NCBI GenBank assembly: GCA_016786925.1
Contig: JAEUTU010000043.1
Location: forward strand, 43,365-107,364
From: Bacteroidia bacterium
Lineage (GTDB): Bacteria > Bacteroidota > Bacteroidia > 2-12-FULL-35-15
DNA length: 64,000 bases
Direction: 5' to 3'
In this document: positions 18,477 to 27,336 of the stretch, in pieces
Layout of the letters: every line of letters starts with the position of its first letter
Position numbering within the stretch: the stretch's first letter is position 1
The notes under the pieces: model-generated
What the model saw: the letters and a program-made list of their open reading frames with translations, nothing else
The model's database searches: none
Told to the model about the DNA's origin: nothing
Position numbers and translations under genes: made by a program

Positions 18477-19568
18477 CTATCTAGATAAAGCCGGAGAATA
18501 AATACTTCCTCCTGAGCTATCCTCCCGGGCTCCCGTAACACTCTTCAAGCAGTTTACCTCTCCTCGCCAGCGCAATACTCCTAAAAAGGCAAAGATCAAT
18601 GCTTCTTTAAAATTAATGGTATCATTATCGGCCACCACAATTTCCACCTTACTTAATGCTTTTATACGCTCCATTAAAAAATCATTGTGGGTTCCACCGC
18701 CTGTTACCAGCATTCTGGAATAGGGCTTTACATTCACCACACGTGATACCTGAAAAGCAATGTGCTCTGTAAACGTGCGCATGAAGTCGGTATCTTCCAA
18801 CTCATACTTTTCAATAAGCGGATCAATATTATTGATCACCCATTCCTTCCCTAATGACTTGGGAGTATGCGGTAAAATGCGGTAATGCGATAAATTATCG
18901 AATTCATTCAACAGGTAATTGCTGATCAGACCGCTACGGGCTATTTCGCCTTTATCGTCATATTTTTTGCCGAAACGGGCTGCAAAAGCATTCAACACAA
19001 TATTTACCGGACAAATATCAAATGCGATCCTTTTTCCGAAATGATCATAGGAAATATTGGCAAATCCGCCCAGGTTCAAACAAAAATCATATTCCCCGAA
19101 CAATTGTTGATCGCCAATGGGCACCAAGGGAGCACCTTGTCCGCCCAAAGCAACATCCAGCGTTCTGAAATCACATACCACGGGCAATTTACAATTCGCA
19201 GCAATGGCAGCTCCCGAACCCACCTGAACGGTCAGTTTTTTATCGGGTTGGTGAAAAATGGTGTGACCATGGGAAGCCACAAAATCGGGTTTTATGCTAT
19301 TTTTTATGATAAAATCAGCTACCAAACGGCCTATAAACTGACCGTATTCGGCATGAACCAGCTGAAAAGTAAGCGCATCGGCTGTTTCGAGCGATAATAG
19401 CTTCTGTTTCCAGACATCTGAATATTCAATGGTTTCGGCACAAACAATTTCGTATTTCCATTGTTTATTATCAACAGAAAATCGACAAAAAGCAATATCC
19501 AGCCCATCAAGTGAGGTACCCGACATTAAACCGATCACATCATATTTTTGTAGCAGGATATTTGTCAT
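18477..19568 (-). CDS. anmK: anhydro-N-acetylmuramic acid kinase
   Basis: The 363-aa protein phosphorylates and opens 1,6-anhydro-MurNAc to MurNAc-6-phosphate in peptidoglycan recycling. It shows VIGLMSGTSLDGLDIAFC at the N-terminus (nucleotide-binding loop), SHGHTIFHQP and GGQGAPLVPIGD in the middle, and VTGGGTHNDFLMERI near residue 290, all diagnostic of AnmK. The length is normal. It is divergent from the acyl-CoA dehydrogenase gene. No murQ is present in the window. Confidence 0.92.
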   Translation of the reverse strand: MTNILLQKYDVIGLMSGTSLDGLDIAFCRFSVDNKQWKYEIVCAETIEYSDVWKQKLLSLETADALTFQLVHAEYGQFIGRLVADFIIKNSIKPDFVASHGHTIFHQPDKKLTVQVGSGAAIAANCKLPVVCDFRTLDVALGGQGAPLVPIGDQQLFGEYDFCLNLGGFANISYDHFGKRIAFDICPVNIVLNAFAARFGKKYDDKGEIARSGLISNYLLNEFDNLSHYRILPHTPKSLGKEWVINNIDPLIEKYELEDTDFMRTFTEHIAFQVSRVVNVKPYSRMLVTGGGTHNDFLMERIKALSKVEIVVADNDTINFKEALIFAFLGVLRWRGEVNCLKSVTGAREDSSGGSIYSPALSR

Positions 19569-19596
19569 AACATTAGCAAAATTTGATTATAAAAGT

Positions 19597-19604
19597 TACA
19601 TTTG
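19597..19604 (+). promoter_or_regulatory. -7 box TACATTTG for the acyl-CoA dehydrogenase
   Basis: An exact TAnnTTTG match 47 bp before the ATG at 19652. No clear -33 element is seen. Confidence 0.45.
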
Positions 19605-19651
19605 CCTTCATCCAAAAGTAAAATAAAATTAACACATAAATTATTCATACA

Positions 19652-20791
19652 ATGTTTTTTGATTTAACAGAAGAGCACTTAATGATCCAAAAGGCGGCTC
19701 GTGATTTTGCAAATGATGTTTTAAAGCCGGGCGTAATTGAACGCGATGAACAACAAAAATTTCCTACCGAAGAGATCAAACAAATGGGACAATTGGGTTT
19801 CATGGGAATGATGGTAGATCCGAAATACGGTGGTGGCGGAATGGATGCTGTATCATACGTATTGGCAATGGAAGAGATCTCTAAAGTAGATGCTTCTTGC
19901 TCAGTGGTGATGTCAGTAAACAACTCATTGGTATGCTGGGGATTGGAAAAATTCGGAACAGAAGAACAAAAACAAAAATATTTAGTGCCCTTGGCAAAAG
20001 GTGAGATCATTGGTGCATTCTGTTTATCAGAGCCGGAGGCAGGTTCGGATGCTACATCTCAAAAAACTACTGCTATCGACAAAGGTGATCACTATTTATT
20101 GAATGGTACTAAGAACTGGATCACTAACGGTAATTCAGCATCAGTTTATTTGGTGATTGCACAAACCGATGTTGCAAAAGGACACAAAGGGATCAATGCC
20201 TTGATCGTTGAAAAAGGGATGCCTGGATTTGTGGTAGGACCAAAAGAAAACAAAATGGGTATCAGAGCATCAGATACACATTCATTGATGTTTACCGATG
20301 TAAAAGTTCCAAAAGCAAACCGTATTGGTGAAGAAGGATTTGGATTCAAATTCGCAATGCAAGTGCTTTCGGGTGGACGTATTGGTATTGCATCACAAGC
20401 ATTAGGAATTGCATCAGGTGCTTATGAATTGGCATTGGCTTATTCAAAAGAACGTAAAGCATTCGGAAAAACGATCAACCAGCACCAAGCCATTGCTTTC
20501 AAATTAGCAGATATGGCTACTAAAATTGAAGCAGCACGTTTATTGTGTTTAAAAGCTGCCTGGTTAAAAGATCAACATTTGAACTTTGATAAAGAAAGTG
20601 CAATGGCAAAAGTATTTGCTTCTGAAACAGCTATGTGGACAACAGTAGAAGCAGTGCAGATACACGGAGGATATGGTTTTGTGAAAGAATACCATGTAGA
20701 ACGTTTGATGCGCGATGCAAAGATCACTCAGATCTACGAAGGAACATCAGAAGTACAACGTATCGTTATTTCACGTTCTGTGTTAGCATAA
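19652..20791 (+). CDS. acyl-CoA dehydrogenase (short-chain/butyryl type)
   Basis: The 379-aa FAD enzyme introduces the alpha-beta double bond in acyl-CoA. It has the N-terminal helical domain, the FAD-binding middle domain with AFCLSEPEAGSDA and NGTKNWITNG, and the C-terminal helical domain ending with IYEGTSEVQRIVISR. The Glu in YEGTSE is the catalytic base position of short/medium-chain dehydrogenases. The length is standard. It is monocistronic: its own promoter box lies upstream and a bidirectional terminator follows the stop. The electron acceptor would be ETF, not encoded here. Confidence 0.92.
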   Translation: MFFDLTEEHLMIQKAARDFANDVLKPGVIERDEQQKFPTEEIKQMGQLGFMGMMVDPKYGGGGMDAVSYVLAMEEISKVDASCSVVMSVNNSLVCWGLEKFGTEEQKQKYLVPLAKGEIIGAFCLSEPEAGSDATSQKTTAIDKGDHYLLNGTKNWITNGNSASVYLVIAQTDVAKGHKGINALIVEKGMPGFVVGPKENKMGIRASDTHSLMFTDVKVPKANRIGEEGFGFKFAMQVLSGGRIGIASQALGIASGAYELALAYSKERKAFGKTINQHQAIAFKLADMATKIEAARLLCLKAAWLKDQHLNFDKESAMAKVFASETAMWTTVEAVQIHGGYGFVKEYHVERLMRDAKITQIYEGTSEVQRIVISRSVLA

Positions 20792-20811
20792 ATCAACTAA
20801 TTGATACAAAT

Positions 20812-20846
20812 AAAAATCCCTGTTTCGAAATGAAACAGGGATTTTT
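20812..20846. terminator. bidirectional terminator
   Basis: AAAAATCCCTGTTTC pairs with GAAACAGGGATTTTT around a 5-nt loop, with A-run and T-run on opposite sides. It lies between the convergent acyl-CoA dehydrogenase and recQ genes. Confidence 0.88.
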
Positions 20847-20866
20847 TATTTAGTATTTGTTTGCTA

Positions 20867-23077
20867 TTAATTTCCAAACTCACTTAGAAATTTAATACGC
20901 ATCAATCGCATTTCTTCTTCGGTATATTCATCTTCACCTAATTCTTTTAATGCTTCATTGATAGAATCACTTTCCGATTCTTTGAAATATTCCAAAGCTT
21001 CTTCCTGCTTGTCTTCATCCATGATATCATTCAAATAATAGTTGATGTTTACCTTGGTACCTGAATGTACAATGCTTTCGATCTCAGTGATCAAATCATT
21101 CAATGCTAATCCTTTTGCTTTAGCAACATCTTCCAATGGTAATTTTCTGTCAATACTTTGAATGATGTACACCTTTAATCCGGATTTGTTGACAATGGAT
21201 TTCACTACCATGTCCAACGGACGCTCGATCTCATTCTCTTCTACATATTTTGCAATAAGATCGATGAATGGCTTACCGAATTTTTGTGCTTTCCCTTGTC
21301 CAACTCCTGTAATGTTCACCAACTCATCCATTTTAATTGGATACTGGATGGCCATCTCTTCTAATGATACTTCCTGGAAAATAACATATGGAGGTAATTT
21401 TAATTTATGTGCAGTTTGTTTTAGCAAATCTTTTAATGCAGCAAACAATACTTCATCGGCACCGGAACCACCTTTATTTCCACCGCCTGATCCACCTTCA
21501 TCATCATCATCACTTTCTGTTCCTTCGTAATCATGATCTTTGGTAACCATCATTGAATATGGTTCATCCAAAAATTTATTTCCTTCTTTGGTCACTTTTA
21601 ACAGACCGTAATTCTCAATATCTTTTGATAATAATCCGGAAACCAAAGCCTGACGGATAACAGCATTCCAGTATTTTTCTGTTTTATCGTCCTCAGCACC
21701 TTTACCAAAACATTCCAATTCATTATGTTTGTATGTTTTTACGGTAGAAGTAATGTTTCCTAACAATACATTGATCACATCTTTGGTCTTGAATTTCTCT
21801 TTCACATCCAACACTGCTTCAATTGCCAAAGCAATATCATCCATGCCTTCAAACTTTTGTTTCGGGTTGCGGCAATTGTCGCACATACCACCACATCCTG
21901 CTTCATCAAACTCTTCACCGAAATAGTGTAATAAGAATTTTCTGCGGCAGCTGGATGTTTCGGCATACGAAACGGTCTCCAACAATAATTGTTTTCCGAT
22001 CTCCTGTTCAGCAACAGGCTTCCCTTTCATGAATTTTTCCAACTTCACAATATCATCATAGCTGTAGAATGTAACGCAATTTCCTTCGCCACCATCACGT
22101 CCGGCACGACCTGTTTCCTGGTAGTATCCTTCTAATGATTTAGGAATATCGTGGTGGATCACAAAACGTACATCCGGCTTATCGATACCCATACCAAAAG
22201 CGATGGTTGCTACGATCACATCAATGTCTTCCATAAGGAAAGCATCCTGTGTTTTTGCACGTTCTTTTGCTTCTAGTCCTGCATGGTAAGGCAATGCTTT
22301 GATGCCGTTCACACGAAGTGTTTCAGCCAACTCCTCTACTTTCTTTCTGCTCAAACAATACACAATACCTGATTTACCTTGTTGCGATTTAATGTATTTG
22401 ATCACTTCTTTGATCACATTTTGTTTCGGGCGAACCTCATAATACAAATTGGATCTGTTGAATGACGATTTGAACACATTGGCTTTCGTCATTCCTAAGT
22501 TCTTTTGAATATCCTGCTGTACTTTAGGAGTAGCAGTAGCTGTTAAAGCAATGATAGGTACTTTACCTATTTGTTCGATGATCGGACGTAATCTGCGGTA
22601 TTCCGGACGGAAATCATGTCCCCATTCCGAGATACAATGTGCTTCGTCAATCGCAAAGAAAGAGATCTTTATTTCGTGAAAAAATGCAACGTTATCTTCT
22701 TTGGTCAAACTCTCAGGTGCAACATATAATAATTTAGTTTTACCTGCTTTGATATCCTGTTTCACTTTCGCTATTTCGGCCTTTGTTAAAGATGAATTTA
22801 AAAAGTGAGCGATACCATCTTCATTACCGAAATTACGTAATGCATCCACCTGATTTTTCATCAATGCAATTAATGGTGAAATAATAATTGCAGTTCCTTC
22901 ACTCACCAAAGCCGGTAATTGGTAACATAATGATTTACCACCACCGGTAGGCATGATCACAAAAGTATCTTTCCCTTCCAGCACGCTGCTAATAATTGCT
23001 TCTTGCTGGCCTTTAAAACTATCGAATCCGAAAAACTTTTGTAAACAATCGTGAAGTGATGTTTCTACTTCGAGCAT
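20867..23077 (-). CDS. recQ: ATP-dependent DNA helicase RecQ
   Basis: ATG at 23077 is preferred over an in-frame TTG three codons upstream. The 736-aa protein has the SF2 helicase core with GFDSFKGQQEAI, MPTGGGKS (Walker A), IDEAHCISEWGHDFRPEY (Walker B and aromatic-rich loop) and HQETGRAGRDG-like GYYQETGRAGRDG. A RecQ C-terminal zinc module follows (CRRKFLLHYFGE ... CGGMCDNC), then a winged helix, an HRDC domain (about 540-620) and a C-terminal helical extension rich in acidic residues. It unwinds recombination intermediates 3' to 5'. A Gly/Asp/Ser-rich linker (DDDDEGGSGGG) separates RQC and HRDC. Confidence 0.93.
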   Translation of the reverse strand: MLEVETSLHDCLQKFFGFDSFKGQQEAIISSVLEGKDTFVIMPTGGGKSLCYQLPALVSEGTAIIISPLIALMKNQVDALRNFGNEDGIAHFLNSSLTKAEIAKVKQDIKAGKTKLLYVAPESLTKEDNVAFFHEIKISFFAIDEAHCISEWGHDFRPEYRRLRPIIEQIGKVPIIALTATATPKVQQDIQKNLGMTKANVFKSSFNRSNLYYEVRPKQNVIKEVIKYIKSQQGKSGIVYCLSRKKVEELAETLRVNGIKALPYHAGLEAKERAKTQDAFLMEDIDVIVATIAFGMGIDKPDVRFVIHHDIPKSLEGYYQETGRAGRDGGEGNCVTFYSYDDIVKLEKFMKGKPVAEQEIGKQLLLETVSYAETSSCRRKFLLHYFGEEFDEAGCGGMCDNCRNPKQKFEGMDDIALAIEAVLDVKEKFKTKDVINVLLGNITSTVKTYKHNELECFGKGAEDDKTEKYWNAVIRQALVSGLLSKDIENYGLLKVTKEGNKFLDEPYSMMVTKDHDYEGTESDDDDEGGSGGGNKGGSGADEVLFAALKDLLKQTAHKLKLPPYVIFQEVSLEEMAIQYPIKMDELVNITGVGQGKAQKFGKPFIDLIAKYVEENEIERPLDMVVKSIVNKSGLKVYIIQSIDRKLPLEDVAKAKGLALNDLITEIESIVHSGTKVNINYYLNDIMDEDKQEEALEYFKESESDSINEALKELGEDEYTEEEMRLMRIKFLSEFGN

Positions 23078-23237
23078 TTTTATCAATTTTTTTAGTTTTT
23101 TGATTATTATATTATTTCAATTGAAAAAACTAATTTTACCCCTAAATATTACTTTTTATCAATCGTAATGTAAATATATAATAAAAAATTGTTACAAATT
23201 CAAACATTTCTCTACTTTAAATTAAAAATTCTACGAA

Positions 23238-24206
23238 GTGAATAAATCCATCGATAAAATAATTGAGCTTGCAAAAACTACCATAAATATTGAGGCAGAT
23301 TCGATCAGTAATTTGAAGAATTTCATCAATGAAGATTTTGCAGCTTGTGTGCAATTGATCCATAACTCAAAAGGCAGAGTGGTGATAACAGGAATTGGTA
23401 AGAGTGCCATCATTGCACAAAAGATCGTTGCCACGATGAATTCAACAGGCACTCCTGCTATTTTTATGCATGCTGCCGATGCTATTCATGGCGACTTAGG
23501 AACGATCCAAAAAGAAGATGTGATCATTTGTATCTCCAAAAGTGGAAACACACCTGAAATAAAAGTGCTTGTTCCTTTATTAAAGAATGGCGGAAATAAA
23601 TTGATAGCACTGGTTGGAAATACTGATTCTTATTTAGCACAACAAGCCGATCATATTTTAAATTGTACAGTAGAAAAAGAAGCTTGTCCGAATAACCTGG
23701 CACCCACATCGAGCACCACTGCTCAATTGGCTATGGGCGATGCATTGGCAGTTTGTTTATTGGACTATAAAGAATTTACGAGTGAAGACTTTGCAAAATA
23801 CCATCCGGGAGGAGCATTGGGTAAAAAATTGTATTTGAAAGTAGGTGATGTTTCTATTCAAAATCAAAAGCCACAAGTAAAGCCCGATGATTCGATCAAA
23901 GCAGTAATTGTAGAGATCTCTTCTAAACGATTAGGTGCAACAGCTGTTGTGGAGAATAACAAACTGGTGGGTGTGATTACCGATGGTGATATCCGTAGAA
24001 TGTTGGAAAAAGCGGATGCGATCAATGCGATCAAAGCATCAGACATCATGAATAAAACGCCAAAGCAGATCGATGCCGGAGAGTTGGCCGTAAATGCCAT
24101 GCAGTTGCTGGAAAAGCATAACATCTCTCAACTGATCGTAACCGACAATGGCAATTACCATGGATTTATCCATTTGCATGATCTGATCAAAGAAGGATTA
24201 TTATAG
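23238..24206 (+). CDS. kdsD: D-arabinose-5-phosphate isomerase (KpsF/GutQ family)
   Basis: The start is GTG at 23238; an upstream in-frame TAA at 23223 and the absence of ATG before residue 74 leave no better choice. The 322-aa protein has an N-terminal SIS domain (GRVVITGIGKSAIIAQK, ICISKSGNTPEIK, KYHPGGALGKKL) and two C-terminal CBS domains (about 200-322). It converts ribulose-5-phosphate to arabinose-5-phosphate, the first step to Kdo for lipopolysaccharide. It is a stand-alone gene. Confidence 0.92.
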   Translation: MNKSIDKIIELAKTTINIEADSISNLKNFINEDFAACVQLIHNSKGRVVITGIGKSAIIAQKIVATMNSTGTPAIFMHAADAIHGDLGTIQKEDVIICISKSGNTPEIKVLVPLLKNGGNKLIALVGNTDSYLAQQADHILNCTVEKEACPNNLAPTSSTTAQLAMGDALAVCLLDYKEFTSEDFAKYHPGGALGKKLYLKVGDVSIQNQKPQVKPDDSIKAVIVEISSKRLGATAVVENNKLVGVITDGDIRRMLEKADAINAIKASDIMNKTPKQIDAGELAVNAMQLLEKHNISQLIVTDNGNYHGFIHLHDLIKEGLL

Positions 24207-24383
24207 TATCTACTAATTACGAATTAATACGAAAAATACGAATTACGAATTTAGGAGCTACGAATACGAATTGATGCGAAATTACGAATAAGAAGGTTGG
24301 AACGCTGATCATTCTGATTGAATGGATAAATGAGGATTGGAGATAGAAATTATAAATGAAGTAGGCGAATTACGAATTTAAGA

Positions 24384-24446
24384 TGTCAGTTCGAGCCTGC
24401 CTGTCGGCAGACAGGTGGCGAGGAACGAGCTGTATCGAGAACAGCT
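24384..24446. repeat. compound palindromic element
   Basis: GTCAGTTCGAGC at the left and ATCGAGAAC at the right frame an inner hairpin, CCTGTC-GGCA-GACAGG (24400-24415), extendable by GCC/GGC outside. A second hairpin, AGCTGT / ACAGCT, lies at 24428-24445. It looks like one repeat inserted into another. Confidence 0.5.
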
Positions 24447-24580
24447 TGAGGAAAATAACTTAAGCGCAAAGAACGCGAAAGAATGATGAAAAGGAGGATT
24501 AGAAAATTGAGGATTTACGAATTTAAAATGTGACAGGGAATAGGGAAAATTAATACACAAAAAGATAATTAGTAAACACT

Positions 24581-24610
24581 CCCTCTCTTTTGGAGAGGGT
24601 TGGGGAGAGG
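24581..24610 (+). repeat. hairpin repeat with duplicated 3' arm, directly upstream of the GT2 start
   Basis: CCCTCTC (24581-24587) pairs with GAGAGGG (24593-24599) around TTTTG. The following TTGGGGAGAGG repeats the 3' arm almost exactly. The architecture (5' arm, loop, 3' arm, two or three bases, 3' arm again) is the same as the repeats flanking the DUF559 gene at 44086-44517. Only TAAC separates it from ATG 24615. Confidence 0.6.
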
Positions 24611-24614
24611 TAAC

Positions 24615-25331
24615 ATGAAAAGAATAGCAGCAGTAGTTCCGGCTTACAATGAAGAGAAAGCAATTGCTGCTGTTGTTGCTGATATTAACTCAGCACCATT
24701 ACCTGCAGGATATTCTATTACAGCAGTGGTGGTGAATGATTGTTCGAAAGACAGCACCTCCGAAGTTATTTCCAAATTAAATTGTATTGCACTCAATTTG
24801 CCTATCAATTTAGGAATTGGCGGAGCAGTACAAACAGGATTCAAATATGCCTTTGAAAATGGCTTTGACTACGCCATTCAGATAGATGGTGATGGTCAGC
24901 ATCCCGCTTCTGAAATTCACAAGCTGGTTAACCATGCGATAGAACACAATTATGATGTGGTGATCGGCTCGCGTTTTATTTCAAAAGAAGGATTTCAGTC
25001 ATCCGCATTACGAAGATTCGGGATCAATTATTTTAAATGGCTAAACCGTTTGTTGGTGGGCGTGACAATCAACGATAGCACATCGGGCTTCCGATTGATC
25101 AACAGAAAAGTACTGGAAGTGGTGAATGAGTATTATCCGGATGAATATCCTGAGCCTGAAGCTATCATTCTGTATTCATTAAATCATTTTAAAACCGGAG
25201 AGGTACAGGTGCAAATGAAAGAGCGACAAGGAGGAGTATCCTCAATAGGTGCTTTTTCTTCTATCTATTATATGTTCAAGGTAAGCTTGGCAATTTTTTA
25301 TACATTTATACGTATCAAATTCAAAAAGTAA
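24615..25331 (+). CDS. GT2-family glycosyltransferase (dolichyl/polyprenyl-phosphate type)
   Basis: ATG at 24615 is preferred over TTG 24600, which lies inside a repeat. The 238-aa protein has a GT-A fold: VVPAYNEEKAIAAVV at the N-terminus, VVNDCSKDST and IQIDGDGQHP, the DxD-like metal/nucleotide site (about residue 95). It lacks C-terminal membrane helices. This DPM1-like group transfers a sugar to a polyprenyl phosphate, often with a small membrane partner. The next gene, 1 bp away, encodes a DUF2304 protein, the usual companion. The acceptor and sugar are unknown. Confidence 0.85.
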   Translation: MKRIAAVVPAYNEEKAIAAVVADINSAPLPAGYSITAVVVNDCSKDSTSEVISKLNCIALNLPINLGIGGAVQTGFKYAFENGFDYAIQIDGDGQHPASEIHKLVNHAIEHNYDVVIGSRFISKEGFQSSALRRFGINYFKWLNRLLVGVTINDSTSGFRLINRKVLEVVNEYYPDEYPEPEAIILYSLNHFKTGEVQVQMKERQGGVSSIGAFSSIYYMFKVSLAIFYTFIRIKFKK

Positions 25332-25332
25332 A

Positions 25333-25671
25333 ATGGCAAAAATTCAGATCATAGCAATTGCTACCAGTTTATTATTCCTGCTTTATATTGTCCGACTGAT
25401 CATCAAAGGGAAATTGAGAGAAGAATACTCTATCGTATGGATCGTATGTACTGTTGTGTTGATCCTGTTTTCTTTCTGGAGAGATGGTCTGGAAATAATG
25501 GCCAACCTGTTAGGTGTATATGAAGCGCCCAATCTGATCTTTACGGGTGCGATCTTTGCCATCTTTATTTATTTATTGCATCTATCCGTGGTGGTATCAA
25601 AACTACAATCACAAAACAAACAGCTGGCACAGGATATTGCTATGCTGAAAGAAAAGATGGAAAATAAATAA
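25333..25671 (+). CDS. DUF2304 small membrane protein, partner of the glycosyltransferase
   Basis: The 112-aa protein has three hydrophobic helices (about 5-22, 35-50, 65-85) and a C-terminal coiled coil (KLQSQNKQLAQDIAMLKEKM). The EEYSIVWIV motif and overall form match DUF2304. These proteins are nearly always encoded beside a GT2 enzyme and are thought to anchor or regulate it; the exact activity is unknown. Confidence 0.8.
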   Translation: MAKIQIIAIATSLLFLLYIVRLIIKGKLREEYSIVWIVCTVVLILFSFWRDGLEIMANLLGVYEAPNLIFTGAIFAIFIYLLHLSVVVSKLQSQNKQLAQDIAMLKEKMENK

Positions 25672-25689
25672 CAATATGAATATTTAGGC

Positions 25690-26646
25690 ATGAGATGGAA
25701 AATAAAAATATTGCTTCTACTTGCTGTTATACAAGTTCGTATATCAGATTCAATAGCGCAATCATACTTCCCATTTTCTAACGACAGTACATATTGGAAT
25801 TATGAATATATGTCGACTGACCCTAACTGTTCAGGCATTATTTTAAAATATAACTATCGAATTGAAAGGGATACATTAATAAATAGTAAAGTATATCAAG
25901 TTATAAGTAAAACATGCCTATATAGCGCAAATGGACCAGGTTGTTTCAATTCATGTTACCCGCACAATTTCAATTTTGCATATTTAAGAAATGACACCAT
26001 TAACAAGAAAGTATATTGTCAAATTCCCAGTCTTGGGATAAACTACGATACTTTACTATATGACTTTTCTATTAGTATAGGTGACACTCTAAAAAATTGC
26101 TTTCTACTCCCCTCACAAACAAGTATAAATGTTGTTACCGGAATTGACTCGATATTTTTTGATGGGTCATATAAGTATGGATATCTAATTTCGGGCGATA
26201 TTAACGTCAAATATTATCAAATGGTTGGATTGGTTAATGCAGATTTTTTTGGCCCAATAACAAATGACATTAATGGTTATCATTATTTAAACTGTTATGT
26301 ACAAGGAGATACACTCAATTCCGACTATTCATACACAGGAAATCCCTCGTGTCCATACATCTACACTAGTATTAATAAACAGGATAGTGAAACAGAGAAT
26401 TGCTTTACGCTTGAAAATAATCTTATAAATACAGAATTTTTAAAAATAACTAATGACTGCAAATACAATAACCGTTTTGCAATTAAGATCTTTAATTCAA
26501 ATGGAGAATTGGTAACAGAAACAGAAATGAATAATAAAGAAATTGAAATTTCTATAAAAAACTACAAAGCAGGTTTATATATCTTAGAAATCTCCAATTT
26601 GAATGGCAAGTACTATAGATTAACCAAAAAAATCATACTGATCTAA
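25690..26646 (+). CDS. secreted protein with type IX C-terminal sorting domain
   Basis: The 318-aa protein has a signal peptide (ends SDSIAQS), a central region of unknown fold with several Cys (DPNCSG, NGPGCFNSCYP, NPSCPYI), and a C-terminal domain (about 240-318) with FAIKIFNSNGEL, KNYKAGLYILEI and the basic end YRLTKKIILI, typical of a type A sorting domain. It should be exported by T9SS and processed by a PorU-type sortase. The coding sequence is visibly richer in A+T than its neighbours, suggesting later acquisition. The function of the body is unknown. Confidence 0.72.
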   Translation: MRWKIKILLLLAVIQVRISDSIAQSYFPFSNDSTYWNYEYMSTDPNCSGIILKYNYRIERDTLINSKVYQVISKTCLYSANGPGCFNSCYPHNFNFAYLRNDTINKKVYCQIPSLGINYDTLLYDFSISIGDTLKNCFLLPSQTSINVVTGIDSIFFDGSYKYGYLISGDINVKYYQMVGLVNADFFGPITNDINGYHYLNCYVQGDTLNSDYSYTGNPSCPYIYTSINKQDSETENCFTLENNLINTEFLKITNDCKYNNRFAIKIFNSNGELVTETEMNNKEIEISIKNYKAGLYILEISNLNGKYYRLTKKIILI

Positions 26647-27326
26647 ACCAATCCACCATTCAGGTCGATACAAGAACCAGTTAAATAAGGTGTATCACGG
26701 ATGTATTGAATGGTATTAAAAATATTCTGAGGATCACCAAACTCTTTGTAAGCAATTTTATCTTTGATCTTGTCCTGCATTTCAACAGGAACAGTATTGA
26801 TCATTCCTACATTAAAATAACCGAGATTGATATTATTGATCGTCACACCTTTTTGAGCATTCTCCAATGAAATACTTTTGATCATGCCATTTAACCCTGC
26901 TTTAGATGCAGCATAGGCGCTTGTTCCCATCACACCGGTTTGTCCAACAATAGAAGAAAGATTAATGATACGTCCATAATTTTGTTCACGCATGCTTGGC
27001 AACACCGCACGGATCATATTGAATGGACCGTTCAAATTTACATTGATCACATGATTCCAATCGTCCACATTTGTTTTATGTGCAAACGAACTGTGTGTTA
27101 CACCTGCACAATTGATGAGTGTTAAATTCACAAAGGCATTTTTATGATGCGCCATGAATTGCTCCACAGCATGATAATTAGTTACATCAAGTGCATGACA
27201 ATCTTCATATCTTTTTTCTGCAGGAATATTTTGATGATAGGTTCCCAATACATGTTCTCCTGCATTTTTAAATGCATGGTATAAGTAATTGCCTATTCCG
27301 CCTGTAATGCCTGTGATGATGATCAT
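26643..27326 (-). CDS. short-chain dehydrogenase/reductase, FabG-like
   Basis: The 227-aa NAD(P)-dependent oxidoreductase has the cofactor loop TGITGGIG, NCAG, and the catalytic Ser-Tyr-Lys set in NLSSIVGQTGVMGTSAYAASKAG. It ends with the usual GSCIDLNGG. The substrate is unknown; 3-oxoacyl-ACP reductase is the commonest assignment, but the protein is slightly short and not in a fab operon. It follows hflX by 10 bp, probably in the same transcript, and overlaps the convergent T9SS cargo gene by 4 bp. Confidence 0.82.
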   Translation of the reverse strand: MIIITGITGGIGNYLYHAFKNAGEHVLGTYHQNIPAEKRYEDCHALDVTNYHAVEQFMAHHKNAFVNLTLINCAGVTHSSFAHKTNVDDWNHVINVNLNGPFNMIRAVLPSMREQNYGRIINLSSIVGQTGVMGTSAYAASKAGLNGMIKSISLENAQKGVTINNINLGYFNVGMINTVPVEMQDKIKDKIAYKEFGDPQNIFNTIQYIRDTPYLTGSCIDLNGGLV

Positions 27327-27336
27327 GATCTATAAT

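Larger units (their letters stand above)
24207..24614. repeat. gene-free repeat patch with ATTACGAAT iterations and hairpins
   Basis: This is the only gap over 300 bp. At least six dispersed copies of an A/T-TACGAAT(T) word occur (24216-24300, near 24367-24380 and near 24513-24523). A compound palindrome lies at 24384-24446 and a hairpin repeat at 24581-24610. No open frame with coding character, tRNA or promoter consensus is visible. Such TACGAAT-rich tracts are, from memory, common spacer sequence in Bacteroidota genomes. Confidence 0.65.

Noticed and set aside
21162..21530. Open frame of 122 codons antisense to recQ
   Set aside because: Shadow frame of recQ, low-complexity Pro/Ser product.
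24207..24530. Repeated TACGAAT words as a possible CRISPR array
   Set aside because: The words are only 8-9 bases, unevenly spaced, with no constant spacers and no cas genes nearby.
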